A stretch of 64,000 nt of DNA from Sphingomonas sp. 28-66-16 (GTDB lineage: Bacteria; Pseudomonadota; Alphaproteobacteria; Sphingomonadales; Sphingomonadaceae), in assembly GCA_002281485.1 (NCBI GenBank), contig NCGF01000003.1, forward strand, positions 62,001 through 126,000, given 5' to 3'. The translations under genes and the position numbers were made by a program. Below are positions 34,194 to 44,037 of this stretch, piece after piece. The notes below the pieces were generated by a model, which did no database searches, was not told the DNA's origin, and saw only the letters and a program-made list of their open reading frames with translations. Numbering within the stretch: the first letter of the stretch is position 1; each line of letters opens with the position of its first letter.

Positions 34194-34882
34194 GCCGCCG
34201 CCCGATCGGCGACCAGCCGCCCGTCGCGCATCTCGATCACGCGGTCGCACCGCGCGGCAAGCGCGGAATCATGGGTGATCATCAGCAAGGTCGTTTCGGT
34301 CGCGCCGCGCCGCGCGAACAGCAGATCGAGGATCGCCTGGCCGGTCGCGCCGTCGAGATTGCCGGTCGGCTCGTCGGCGAACAGGATCGCCGGACGCGGC
34401 GCGATCGCGCGGGCGATCGCCACGCGCTGCTGCTCGCCACCCGAAAGCTGCGCGGGATAATGATGCAGCCGGTGGCCGAGCCCGACCGCCCCGAGTTCGG
34501 CCGCCGCACGCGCAAAGGCATCATCGGCGCCGGCGAGTTCGAGCGGCACCGCGACATTTTCGAGCGCGGTCATCGTCGGCAGCAAATGGAACGCCTGCAG
34601 GACGATGCCGATCCGCCCGCGCCGCGCGAGCGCGAGGGCATCCTCGTCGAGCGCGCCAAAATCGGCACCCGCCACGCGGATATCGCCCGAGGTCGCGCGT
34701 TCGAGCCCGGCGAGCACGCCCATCAGCGACGATTTGCCCGATCCCGACGCGCCGAGCAGCGCTACGCTGCTCCCGGCGGCAATATCCAGATCAATGCCCT
34801 TTAGAATCTCGACTCTTGCACTGGCCTTGCCAAGCGCGAGGGTGACATTGCGCGCCTGGATCGCGATATTCGGTTCTGTCAT
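34190..34882 (-). CDS. ybbA: ABC transporter ATPase, YbbA/LolD-like
   Basis: This 230-residue ATPase of the MacB/LolD group has Walker A GASGSGKSS (44-52), Q-loop LQAFHLLP, signature LSGGEQQRVAIARAI, Walker B ILFADEPTGNLD and the H-loop MITHDSA. Its neighbour ybbP is the permease. It is divergent from the tesA gene, whose start lies 17 bp away, so the two promoters overlap. The chosen ATG (34882) gives the family length; 13 upstream residues are rejected. Confidence 0.92.
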   Translation of the reverse strand: MTEPNIAIQARNVTLALGKASARVEILKGIDLDIAAGSSVALLGASGSGKSSLMGVLAGLERATSGDIRVAGADFGALDEDALALARRGRIGIVLQAFHLLPTMTALENVAVPLELAGADDAFARAAAELGAVGLGHRLHHYPAQLSGGEQQRVAIARAIAPRPAILFADEPTGNLDGATGQAILDLLFARRGATETTLLMITHDSALAARCDRVIEMRDGRLVADRAAA

Positions 34883-34899
34883 GGTCGAGAGGATATCCG

Positions 34900-35604
34900 G
34901 TGAAGCGCAGTAACAGTCCATATGGGAGGCGGGTCCCGATTGTCCAACGCCTGCTCGCCCGCCTGACGATCGGGCTGGCGATCGCGCTGGCGATGCTGGC
35001 GACGGCGGCCCCCGCCAGCGCGCGCGACAGGCTGGTGCTCGCCTTTGGCGACAGCCTCACCGCCGGCTATGGGCTTGGCCCGGCCCAGGGGTTCACCGTC
35101 AGGCTCGAGGCGGCGCTGCGTCGCGCAGGCGTTTCGGCGCGCGTGCACAATGGCGGCGTCTCGGGCGATACCAGCGCGGCCGGCCGTGCGCGGCTCGGCT
35201 GGGTGCTGCGCGGGCTGAAGGCGAAGCCCGATCTGGTGATCGTCGAACTCGGCGCAAACGACATGCTGCGGGGGCTGAGCCCGGCGCAGACACGCGCCAA
35301 TCTCGAGGCAATCCTTGCCGAGCTGAAGCGCCAGAATATCCCGGTGCTGCTCGCCGGGATGCGCGCCGCGCCGAACATGGGGCGCCCCTATGCGACCGCG
35401 TTCGAAGGGCTCTATCCGGCGCTCGCCAAGCGTTATGGCGCGCGCCTCTATCCCTTCTTTCTCGACGGCGTCGCTGCGCAGCGCGGCTTGCTCCAGGCCG
35501 ATGGCATGCACCCCAACCCCGCCGGGGTCGACCGGATCGTCGCGCGGATGCTGCCGACGGTGATCGCGGCACTGCGCCAGCGACCCGGCGCCCCGGCCAA
35601 ATGA
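34900..35604 (+). CDS. tesA: SGNH-fold arylesterase/thioesterase, TesA-like
   Basis: This 234-residue protein starts at GTG 34900 with AGAGGA upstream. It has a hydrophobic signal (residues 17-41, ATAAPASARD) directing it to the periplasm. The catalytic blocks are AFGDSLTAG (Ser about 52), NGGVSGDTSAAG (Gly), LGANDML (Asn) and DGMHPN (Asp/His). TesA hydrolyses acyl-CoA, lysophospholipid and aryl esters. It is divergent from ybbA-ybbP, as in E. coli, and its stop overlaps the sterol desaturase start (ATGA). Confidence 0.93.
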   Translation: MKRSNSPYGRRVPIVQRLLARLTIGLAIALAMLATAAPASARDRLVLAFGDSLTAGYGLGPAQGFTVRLEAALRRAGVSARVHNGGVSGDTSAAGRARLGWVLRGLKAKPDLVIVELGANDMLRGLSPAQTRANLEAILAELKRQNIPVLLAGMRAAPNMGRPYATAFEGLYPALAKRYGARLYPFFLDGVAAQRGLLQADGMHPNPAGVDRIVARMLPTVIAALRQRPGAPAK

Positions 35605-36422
35605 CGGGATGGGCCAGCGCCGAACCGGTCGTCCGGCTGAGTGCGTTCGTTGGCGTGCTGGCGATCGTCGCCGCGCTCGAGGCGGTAGCGCCGCGCCGCC
35701 GGCCCGGCACGTCGCGGTGGCGGCGCTGGCCGGGCAATATCGGCATTCTCGCGATCGACACCGTGCTGGTGCGGCTGCTGTTCCCGCTCGCGGCGATCGG
35801 CGTCGCGGTGATCGCCGGCGATCGCGGCTGGGGGCTGCTTCACCAGCTCGCCCTGCCCGGCTGGCTGACGATCACGCTCGCCGTGATCGCGCTCGATCTG
35901 GTGATCTACGCCCAGCATGTCGGCTTTCACGCCGTCCCCTGGCTGTGGCGCGTCCACCGGCTCCACCACGCCGACACCGAACTCGACGTGACGACGGCGC
36001 TGCGGTTTCACCCCGCCGAGATCATCGTCTCGCTGCTGATCAAATGGGCCGCGATCGTCGCGATCGGGGCGCCGCCGCTGGCGGTGCTGATCTTCGAAAT
36101 CCTGCTCAACGCCGCGGCGATGATCAACCACGGCAATATCGCGCTCCCGGCCGGGCTCGATCGCTGGCTGCGGCTGGTGATGGTGACGCCCGACATGCAC
36201 CGCGTCCATCATTCGGTCGCCGCCGACGAGCGCAACCGCAATTTCGGGTTCAGCCTGCCCTGGTGGGACCGGCTGTTCGGCACCTATCGCGCCCAGCCCG
36301 CCGCCGGACACGCGGCGATGACGATCGGCCTCGCACAATTTCGCGCGCCGGGTGATCAAAGGATCGACCGGATGCTGCTTCAGCCGCTAAGAAGGGCCGA
36401 GGCGAACCGGGGAGAAGAATGA
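35601..36422 (+). CDS. Sterol desaturase/fatty-acid hydroxylase-family membrane protein
   Basis: This 273-residue multi-pass protein has the di-iron histidine motifs HVGFH, HRLHHAD and MHRVHHS and about four membrane helices. The family hydroxylates or desaturates lipids, sterols or carotenoids; the substrate is not evident here. No carotenoid gene is adjacent, so a carotenoid hydroxylase is only one option. It is coupled to tesA (ATGA overlap) and overlaps the DUF1499 gene start. Confidence 0.9.
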   Translation: MTGWASAEPVVRLSAFVGVLAIVAALEAVAPRRRPGTSRWRRWPGNIGILAIDTVLVRLLFPLAAIGVAVIAGDRGWGLLHQLALPGWLTITLAVIALDLVIYAQHVGFHAVPWLWRVHRLHHADTELDVTTALRFHPAEIIVSLLIKWAAIVAIGAPPLAVLIFEILLNAAAMINHGNIALPAGLDRWLRLVMVTPDMHRVHHSVAADERNRNFGFSLPWWDRLFGTYRAQPAAGHAAMTIGLAQFRAPGDQRIDRMLLQPLRRAEANRGEE

Positions 36423-37207
36423 TGGCGGACGCAGTGGCGACGGGCAAACGCGCGATCCGGCTGTCGTGGCTGGCGCTGATCCTGAGCGTCGGCGGCCTCG
36501 CTGCAGCGCTGCTCGCGGCCCTCGGCACCGCGACGGGGATATGGGGGTTCCGGATCGGGTTGCTGCTGCTCGTCGCGGCGTTTCTCGCGGCGGTGATCGG
36601 CGGCGTCGTCGCGATCGTCGCGTTCGTGATGGCGCGGCGGCGCGGCGTGCGCACCGGCCGGAAGAACCTGATCGCGCTGATCGTGGCGATAGCGTTCGGC
36701 GGCTATATGTTCGGCCAGATTTCGGCCGCCACCAAGGTGCCGCCGATCCACGACATCACCACCAACCTCGCCGATGTGCCGCAATTCACGGTGCTGCCGG
36801 TGCGCGCAGACAATTTCGACGACGTGCCCGATGGCGGCGATGCCCGCCTCAAAGCGATGACGCCGCAAGCGCGCTGGGCGGCGATCCATGCCAAGGCTTA
36901 CGGCGATATCGCCCCGCTCCATCTGCCGCTCGACACCGCCGCTGCGATGAAGCGCGCGATCGCGCTGGTGCAGGAGCGCGGCTGGGCGATCGCCAAGGTC
37001 GATCAGGCGGCCGGCACGATCGAGGCGACCGCGACGTCGTTCTTCTTCCGCTTCAAGGACGATATCGTCATCCGCATCCGCCCCGATACCTCCGCAGTCG
37101 GCGGGGCGACGGTCGACATGCGCTCGATCAGCCGCGTCGGGCAGAGCGATATCGGCGTCAACGCCAAACGCATCCGCGCGTTTCTGGCCGATCTGAAGAA
37201 GGGGTGA
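36419..37207 (+). CDS. DUF1499 family membrane protein
   Basis: This 262-residue protein has three or four N-terminal hydrophobic helices (about residues 13-33, 40-68, 78-105), then a DUF1499 domain with DIAPLHLPLDTAAAMKRAIALVQERGW and ATATSFFFRFKDDIVIRI. DUF1499 is of unknown function. The ATG overlaps the desaturase stop (ATGATG), so they are in one operon. It converges with a phosphatidyltransferase gene after one base. The N-terminal helices make this a two-part protein rather than a bare DUF1499 domain. Confidence 0.82.
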   Translation: MMADAVATGKRAIRLSWLALILSVGGLAAALLAALGTATGIWGFRIGLLLLVAAFLAAVIGGVVAIVAFVMARRRGVRTGRKNLIALIVAIAFGGYMFGQISAATKVPPIHDITTNLADVPQFTVLPVRADNFDDVPDGGDARLKAMTPQARWAAIHAKAYGDIAPLHLPLDTAAAMKRAIALVQERGWAIAKVDQAAGTIEATATSFFFRFKDDIVIRIRPDTSAVGGATVDMRSISRVGQSDIGVNAKRIRAFLADLKKG

Positions 37208-37208
37208 G

Positions 37209-37820
37209 TCACGACCGGCCCGTCAAAAAGTGACGCGCGGCGAGTGTGCGTTGCCCGACCGTCAGCAGGCATAGCGCGGTGAACGCGCTCGCCAGCGCCG
37301 GGAAGGCCGCCGGCCACAAGCACATCGCGATGAAAAAGGCGATCGTCTCGCCGCCTTCGGCGATGCCGCTATTGTAGAAGAAGCTTTTCTCGCCGTGGGC
37401 GGTCGTCTCGATGCCGCGCGTCGAGGCGAGCACGGCGAAGGCAAGGAAGCTGATTCCGGTGAGCGTGAAGCTCGCCACCAGCAGCAGCGCGAAGGGCAGA
37501 TTGGCGGAATCGGCAAAGCCGAAGCCGACCGGCACCGCGACATAGAAAGCGAAATCGCCGACGATATCGAGATAGCCGCCGAAATCGCTCTTGTGCGTCG
37601 CCCGCGCGACCGCGCCGTCGAGCCCGTCGAGCAAGCGGCAGACGAGCACCAGCGCGAGCGCGAGCGCAAAGCGGCGATCGGCGATGGCGATCCCGGCGCC
37701 GATGCCGATCGCCGTGCCCGCCAGCGTCACCTGGTTGGCGCCGATCCCGACGCGGGCGATCCGCCTGCCGATCGCGTTGAGCGGCGGATCGATCAGCGGG
37801 CGGAGGCGCGCGTCGAACAT
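37209..37820 (-). CDS. CDP-alcohol phosphatidyltransferase family protein
   Basis: This 203-residue integral membrane enzyme contains the complete family motif D-G-x2-A-R-x8-G-x3-D-x3-D as DGLDGAVARATHKSDFGGYLDIVGD. It has about six membrane helices. The substrate (glycerol-phosphate, serine, inositol or choline) cannot be decided from the motif. Its start lies 4 bp downstream of the NupC gene's stop, so the two are probably co-transcribed. It ends one base from the convergent DUF1499 gene. Confidence 0.92.
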   Translation of the reverse strand: MFDARLRPLIDPPLNAIGRRIARVGIGANQVTLAGTAIGIGAGIAIADRRFALALALVLVCRLLDGLDGAVARATHKSDFGGYLDIVGDFAFYVAVPVGFGFADSANLPFALLLVASFTLTGISFLAFAVLASTRGIETTAHGEKSFFYNSGIAEGGETIAFFIAMCLWPAAFPALASAFTALCLLTVGQRTLAARHFLTGRS

Positions 37821-37824
37821 CGCC

Positions 37825-39102
37825 TCAGCCGAAGGTCACGAGGCCGATCACCGCCCCGGTCATCGCCGAGGCGCAATTGCCCGCGATCCAGGATTTGACC
37901 CCCAGCCCCGACACTTCGGCGCGCCGCGCGGGGCACAAGGTGCCGATCGTCGAGACGAGCAGCCCGATGCTCGCGAGATTGGCGACCCCGCACAAGGCAT
38001 AGGTGACGATCAGCTGGCTGCGCGGGTCGAACGTCCCCGGCGGCAGCGCGGCGAGATCGAGATAGGCGACATATTCGTTGAGGATCGTCTTGGTGCCCAT
38101 CAGCCCGCCCGCCGCTCCGGCCTGATCCCAGGGGACGCCGAGCGTCCACATCAGCGGCGCGAACAGCCAGCCGAACATCCGCCGGAGCGTCACCGGCGCG
38201 CCCTCGACCAGCGGGATGACGCTGAGCATCTGATCGACCAGCGAGACGAGCGCGAACACGACGATGATCACCGCGATCACCGCCAGGAAAAGCTGGAGCC
38301 CGTCCATCGTCCCCCGGATGACCGCATCGATGCTGCTGTCATAGCGCAGCACCGGCGCGTCCCCGTCCTCCGCCGTGGTCCCGGTCCCCGGCACCATCAG
38401 CCGCGCGATCAGCAGCGCGGCGGGCAGCGAGATCAGCGACGCCGCGATCATGTGGCTCACCGCATTGGGCACCGTCTTCGCCAGCGTCTGCGCATAAAGG
38501 ATCAGGATCGCGCCCGAGATCGTCGCCATCGTCAGCGTCATGAAAGCGAACAGTTCGGACCGGCTCATCCGGTCGAAATAGCCGCGCAGCACGAGCGGCG
38601 ATTCGACCACGCCGAGAAAGACGGTCGCGCCCGCCCCCAGCCCGACCACGCCGCTGACCCCGAGCGTGCGCTGCAACGCCCAGGACAAGCCCCGCACGAT
38701 CGCGCCGAGCACCCGCCAGTGCCACAACAGCGCCGACAGCGCCGAAAACACGATCACCAGCGGCAGGATCTGGAAGGCGATGACGACTGGCGGCGCGGCG
38801 CCACTGGCGAGCGCGAACGGCAAGGGCGCGCCGCCGAGATAGCCGAACATGTAGCTCGAACCGACCTTGGTCGCCGCCTCGACCGCGCTGACCGCGTCGT
38901 TGGCGAGGCCGATCGCCGCCCAGATCGGCGGCACCCGCACCACCACCAGCGCGATGCCCAGCTGCAGCGCCAGCGCGCCCGTCATCCAGCGCCAGCCGGG
39001 CCCCGCGCGGCGATCCTCGGAGAGCGCCCAGGCGAGCCCGAGCAGCAGCGCGATCCCGATTATCCCGCGGCAATGCGCGAGCAGGTCAGCCACCGGCATC
39101 AT
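37825..39102 (-). CDS. nupC: NupC-type concentrative nucleoside transporter
   Basis: This 425-residue protein has about ten membrane helices, with GPGWRWMTGALALQLGIAL near the N-terminus, FLGVVESPLVLRGYFDRMSRSELFAFMTLTMATISG in the centre and LMGTKTILNEYVAYLDLA near the C-terminal part, all characteristic of CNT-family proton or sodium nucleoside symporters. The chosen ATG at 39102 overlaps the stop of the upstream fusion gene (ATGA), giving a coupled operon. It probably imports nucleosides such as uridine and adenosine. Confidence 0.93.
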   Translation of the reverse strand: MMPVADLLAHCRGIIGIALLLGLAWALSEDRRAGPGWRWMTGALALQLGIALVVVRVPPIWAAIGLANDAVSAVEAATKVGSSYMFGYLGGAPLPFALASGAAPPVVIAFQILPLVIVFSALSALLWHWRVLGAIVRGLSWALQRTLGVSGVVGLGAGATVFLGVVESPLVLRGYFDRMSRSELFAFMTLTMATISGAILILYAQTLAKTVPNAVSHMIAASLISLPAALLIARLMVPGTGTTAEDGDAPVLRYDSSIDAVIRGTMDGLQLFLAVIAVIIVVFALVSLVDQMLSVIPLVEGAPVTLRRMFGWLFAPLMWTLGVPWDQAGAAGGLMGTKTILNEYVAYLDLAALPPGTFDPRSQLIVTYALCGVANLASIGLLVSTIGTLCPARRAEVSGLGVKSWIAGNCASAMTGAVIGLVTFG

Positions 39103-41249
39103 CCTAGCCTCCAGCGATGGTAAAGTTCGAGCCAGCGCAGGATCGCCTGCGGCGCGTGCGCGCGTTTCCACTCGCCGGCGGCATATTTATTGGCTTCGGC
39201 GAAGGTCGGATAAGTGTGGATCGTCCCCAATATCTTGTTGAGGCCGAGCCCGTGCTTCATCGCCAGCACATATTCGGCGAGCAGCTCGCCGGCATGCGCG
39301 CCGACGATCGTCGCGCCGAGGATGCGGTCCTTGCCCGGCGCGGTCAGCACCCTGACGAAGCCGGTAGTGGCGCTGTCGGCGATCGCGCGGTCGAGCTCGT
39401 GGAGCGGATAGGTGGTGACTTCATGGGCGATGCCCTGCGCCTTCGCCTCGGCCTCGCTCAGCCCGACCCGCGCGACTTCGGGATCGGTGAAGGTCGTCCA
39501 GGGGATCACCCGGTAATCGGCCTTGAACTTGCGGAACCGCCCGAACAGCGCATTGACGGCGGCGTACCATGCCTGATGCGCGGCGACATGGGTGAGCTGG
39601 TAGGGGCCGGCGACATCGCCCGCCGCATAGATGTTGGGGTACAGCGTCTGGAGATAGGCGTTGGTGACGACGGTCCCGTCGGTCTCGATCCCGAGCGCCT
39701 CGAGCCCATAGCCGGTCAGCCGCGCCGCGCGCCCGACCGCGACGATCATCTGGTCGAACCCGATCGCGCTCTCGCGGCCATCGGCCTCGACGATCAGATA
39801 CTGGCCGTCGCCGCGCCGCTCGCAGCGGACCGCATTTGTGCCGGTGTGCAGATCGATGCCTTCGTCGCGGAAGCGTGCCTCGATCAGCGCGGCGACATCA
39901 TCGTCCTCGCGCGCGAGCAGCCGCGGCGCCATCTCGACCTGGGTGATCTGCGACCCGAGCCGCGCGAAGCTCTGCGCGAGTTCGCAGCCGATCGGGCCGC
40001 CGCCGAGCACGACGATCCGCGCCGGCAGCGCCTCGAGCGCGGCGAAACGCTCCCACAGCGTGTCGCTGGTCACATAATCGATATCGTCGAGCCCGGGGAT
40101 CGGCGGCACCACCGGCGCCCCGCCCGCTGCGATCACGATCGACCGCGTTGTCAGCGTCTGCTCGCCGCCGTCGTTGCGCCTGATCGAGACCGTCCACGGA
40201 TCGACGATCGTCGCATAGCCCGCGATCACCTCGACCCCGAGCCCGGTGTAGCGCGCGACGCTGTCGTGCGGCTCGATGTCGCGGATCACTTGTTGCACCC
40301 GTGCCATCACCTTGGGGAATGGCACCACCGGCGCGGCATCGGCGAGCCCGTAGCGACTGGCATGCCGGCTCTGGTGCGCGAGCCGCGCGCTGCGGATCAG
40401 CGCCTTTGACGGCACGCAGCCATAGTTGAGGCAGTCGCCGCCCATCTTGCCCGCCTCGACGAGCGTCACCTTGGCCCTGACCGTCGCGGCGATATAGGCC
40501 GAGACGAGCCCGCCCGCCCCCGCGCCGATCACCACCATGTTGCGATCATAACGGCGCGGCCTTCGCCACTTCGCATAGACCTGCCGCGCCCTGACCGCGC
40601 CGACGATCGCCCGCGCGATCCACGGGAAGATGCCGAGCGCGACGAACGACGCGATCAGCGCGGGCGAGGCGATCCCGCTCAGCGTCTTGATCTGCGCGAG
40701 CTGCGTCCCCGCGTTGACGAACACCAAAGTGCCCGCGAACATCCCGACCTGGCTGACGCCGTAGAAGGTCGCGGCGCGGATCGTCGTCAGCCCCATCAGC
40801 AGGTTGATCAGGAAGAAGGGAAAGGCCGGCACGAGCCGCAAGGTGAACAGATAAAAGGCGCCGTCGCGCGCCATGCCCTCGTCGATCGCGCGCAACCGAT
40901 CGCCGAACCGCGATCGCACGACATCGCGGAACAGATAGCGCGACGCGAGAAACGCGAGCGTCGCCCCGATCGACGACGCGAACGACGCGATCACCGTGCC
41001 GACGACCAGCCCGAACAGCGCGCCCGACGCGATCGTCAGGATCGCCGCGCCCGGCAGCGACGCGCCGGTTACCGCGACATAGACGAGGAAGAACAGCCCG
41101 ATCACCAGCCCGGGCGAGCGATCGTAATAGCCGGCGAATTCGGCCTGGCGCGCCTTGAGCGCGTCGAGCGTCAGATAATGGGCGAGATCGAAATAGAAAA
41201 AGGCGACGGCGATCACGGCCAGCACCAGCAGGACGAGCAACCGCTTCAT
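39099..41249 (-). CDS. TVP38/DedA-like domain fused to pyridine nucleotide-disulfide oxidoreductase
   Basis: This 716-residue two-part protein has about 230 N-terminal residues forming a TVP38/TMEM64 membrane domain (helices and GASLPGAAILTIASGALFG). From residue 238, MVVIGAGAGGLVSAY begins an FAD/NAD(P)-binding oxidoreductase with redox motif GGDCLNYGCVPSKAL and the C-terminal dimerisation domain, as in mercuric reductase or dihydrolipoamide dehydrogenase. No N-terminal HMA or mer genes are present, so mercury reduction is not implied. It may couple membrane lipid or quinone state to a redox reaction. Such fusions occur in other bacteria. Confidence 0.92.
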   Translation of the reverse strand: MKRLLVLLVLAVIAVAFFYFDLAHYLTLDALKARQAEFAGYYDRSPGLVIGLFFLVYVAVTGASLPGAAILTIASGALFGLVVGTVIASFASSIGATLAFLASRYLFRDVVRSRFGDRLRAIDEGMARDGAFYLFTLRLVPAFPFFLINLLMGLTTIRAATFYGVSQVGMFAGTLVFVNAGTQLAQIKTLSGIASPALIASFVALGIFPWIARAIVGAVRARQVYAKWRRPRRYDRNMVVIGAGAGGLVSAYIAATVRAKVTLVEAGKMGGDCLNYGCVPSKALIRSARLAHQSRHASRYGLADAAPVVPFPKVMARVQQVIRDIEPHDSVARYTGLGVEVIAGYATIVDPWTVSIRRNDGGEQTLTTRSIVIAAGGAPVVPPIPGLDDIDYVTSDTLWERFAALEALPARIVVLGGGPIGCELAQSFARLGSQITQVEMAPRLLAREDDDVAALIEARFRDEGIDLHTGTNAVRCERRGDGQYLIVEADGRESAIGFDQMIVAVGRAARLTGYGLEALGIETDGTVVTNAYLQTLYPNIYAAGDVAGPYQLTHVAAHQAWYAAVNALFGRFRKFKADYRVIPWTTFTDPEVARVGLSEAEAKAQGIAHEVTTYPLHELDRAIADSATTGFVRVLTAPGKDRILGATIVGAHAGELLAEYVLAMKHGLGLNKILGTIHTYPTFAEANKYAAGEWKRAHAPQAILRWLELYHRWRLG

Positions 41250-41372
41250 CGACCGAATTCCCCAGCTTCTCCCCCGGCGCTACCACGCCAACCCGATCGG
41301 GCCAATCATAACGCGCGGCGCCGCGTGCCCGGGTGACGGCATCTGGTGCCGGCCCCGGTTGCAGATCCCCGA

Positions 41373-42401
<1,029 letters not shown>

Positions 42402-42580
42402 CTAATGGCTCGCCGGCCTGATGGCGATGGGTCGACGTCCCTCCGCTCGGGTCCAGACCGCAGCCCGGTCGTGAACCCACAAACGACCGCTATCGGCAAC
42501 ATTGCTAACCGCTGAATTGCTGACGGCTGTCTATAGGCGGCTAGTAGACTTTCCGCTTTAGGAGCGCGACGATCCCGGCG

Positions 42581-43462
42581 CTAGAAGATCGACACGATTG
42601 CCTTCGAAAAGCATAACGGAATTGACCGATCGGGCAAACCGAAGCGAGCGAATGGCTTGACCAGGCCACCCGTAAGCGGGACGAACATCGCCCCGCCCAG
42701 TGAGCAACGGTCGATTGCCCCGTTCGCGCGCTTGGTAAACCGCAGCAATTGCGTGCTCGTGTCGGTTGCTCCGATTGGCATGACCAGGCGGCCCCCCGGC
42801 TTGAGCTGGTCGAGCAGCGGAAGAGGTACTGCCGTTGCGCCGGCGGCGACGACGATGCCATCAAAGGGCGCATGCGCGGGCCAGCCAAGAAATCCGTCGC
42901 CGTTGCGCACGTCCACATTCTTGAAGCCCAGTCGGCGCAGTCTATTCGCGGCAGAAACCGCTAGCGGCCGCACGATCTCCACCGACGATACGTGACGGGC
43001 GATCTTGGCGAGGACCGCCGCCTGATACCCCGAGCCAGTACCGACATCCAAGACGTTTGCGCCGTTCGGGAGTTCAAGCGCTGCGGTCATGATAGAGACG
43101 ACATAGGGATCGGAAATCGTCTGGCCGTACCCAATCCGCTGTGGCAGATCGACATAAGCGGCGCCGCGGCCGGATCGCGCGACAAAGCGCTCTCTCGGCA
43201 GCGAGCCGACCGCGCTCAGCGCCTTTTCAAGGGCTGGCGTGTCTGCATCGGGATCGGCCGCTTTGACGTCCTCCCGGATGCTCTTGACCATTGCGTCGCG
43301 TCGCTCATCAAGGCTGAGCCCCTTTTGACCGCTCGCGAGCAGGCTTAGCGGCTCGATCGGCTCTGGCGCGGAAGACGCCTGAGCACACGCGCCGAACGTG
43401 ATGAGGCCAACCCAAACCGCCAATAGTCGAAGCGATGACGTGCTTTTCGCGACTCGGTTCAT
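42581..43462 (-). CDS. Exported protein-L-isoaspartate O-methyltransferase
   Basis: This 293-residue protein has a PCMT core: RIGYGQTISDPYVVSIM, LDVGTGSGYQAAVLAKI (SAM-binding motif I), PFDGIVVAAGATAVP and LKPGGRLVMPIG. PCMT methylates isoaspartyl residues to start repair of aged proteins. Unlike the usual cytoplasmic enzyme, this one begins with a signal-like stretch (LLAVWVGLITFGACAQASS), suggesting export or lipidation (Cys26). By eye the DNA is less GC-rich than its neighbours, a hint of acquisition. The SAM source for a periplasmic form would be a puzzle. Confidence 0.87.
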   Translation of the reverse strand: MNRVAKSTSSLRLLAVWVGLITFGACAQASSAPEPIEPLSLLASGQKGLSLDERRDAMVKSIREDVKAADPDADTPALEKALSAVGSLPRERFVARSGRGAAYVDLPQRIGYGQTISDPYVVSIMTAALELPNGANVLDVGTGSGYQAAVLAKIARHVSSVEIVRPLAVSAANRLRRLGFKNVDVRNGDGFLGWPAHAPFDGIVVAAGATAVPLPLLDQLKPGGRLVMPIGATDTSTQLLRFTKRANGAIDRCSLGGAMFVPLTGGLVKPFARFGLPDRSIPLCFSKAIVSIF

Positions 43463-44037
43463 CCGCAGCCCATCGCACGAGCGCTCAGGATCCGCTAGTC
43501 GGCCTTTCCTGCCAGTCCGTCGTTATCCGTCTTTATCGAGTCGACGGCCTCGGTCGGTCGAACTGAGTTCGTCCTTTTTCCACCGGTCATGCCGACCTCG
43601 ATTCAGCATCCGGCGAGCCCGGCTTGGAAGGTCATTCGTGGCACGGTGGACTTTGAAACAAGGTCAGCGAGACGGCGTTCGATGTGGTTAATGGCGGCAC
43701 AGGCAGACCAGCAACAACCCCATCCGAATCCGATTTTCGCGCGTTGTCTCGCGCGATCCCGATCGCGACTCGCGGCAGGCACAGGACGCCATCCGGCGCC
43801 AATCGGGCCCGCCACGATGAGGATCGGGCAAAGCAGGGCGAAAGGGCGCCGACGGTTGCCGTAACGTCGGCCAACATGCCGCGCGTCGGGGCCTTGCGTA
43901 TCGAGCCAAGCCTTGCCACGCTCCTCCGGCACGACAGAAGCGGCGGGTGTCGTGGCGGGGGCACCGCGCCGGACGCTAGCAGCGCCGCCCGCGATCAACC
44001 CCGCTGCCTGTCGATGGCAGCGATCTGGAGAGACGAT
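43463..44037. other. Non-coding stretch between the PCMT gene and the acyl-CoA dehydrogenase operon
   Basis: 575 bases separate two divergent genes. Reading frames of 90-250 codons are open on both strands but look like high-GC shadows; no ribosome-binding site or protein-like composition supports a gene. Part of 43500-43630 is relatively AT-rich. The first dehydrogenase has its own SD GGAG at 44027-44030. I see no RNA gene or mobile element. Confidence 0.5.

Noticed and set aside
31476-34460. A 994-codon plus-strand frame opposite ybbP
   Set aside because: Composition is Arg/Gln/Asp-rich with no domain; the minus-strand FtsX-like permease is clear.
39099-41249. Mercuric reductase call for the disulfide oxidoreductase
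   Set aside because: No mercury-resistance genes, no HMA domain, and the membrane domain fusion points to another role.
43684-44037. N-terminal extension of the first acyl-CoA dehydrogenase
   Set aside because: The upstream in-frame residues are not dehydrogenase-like, and GTG 44038 has a good ribosome-binding site.
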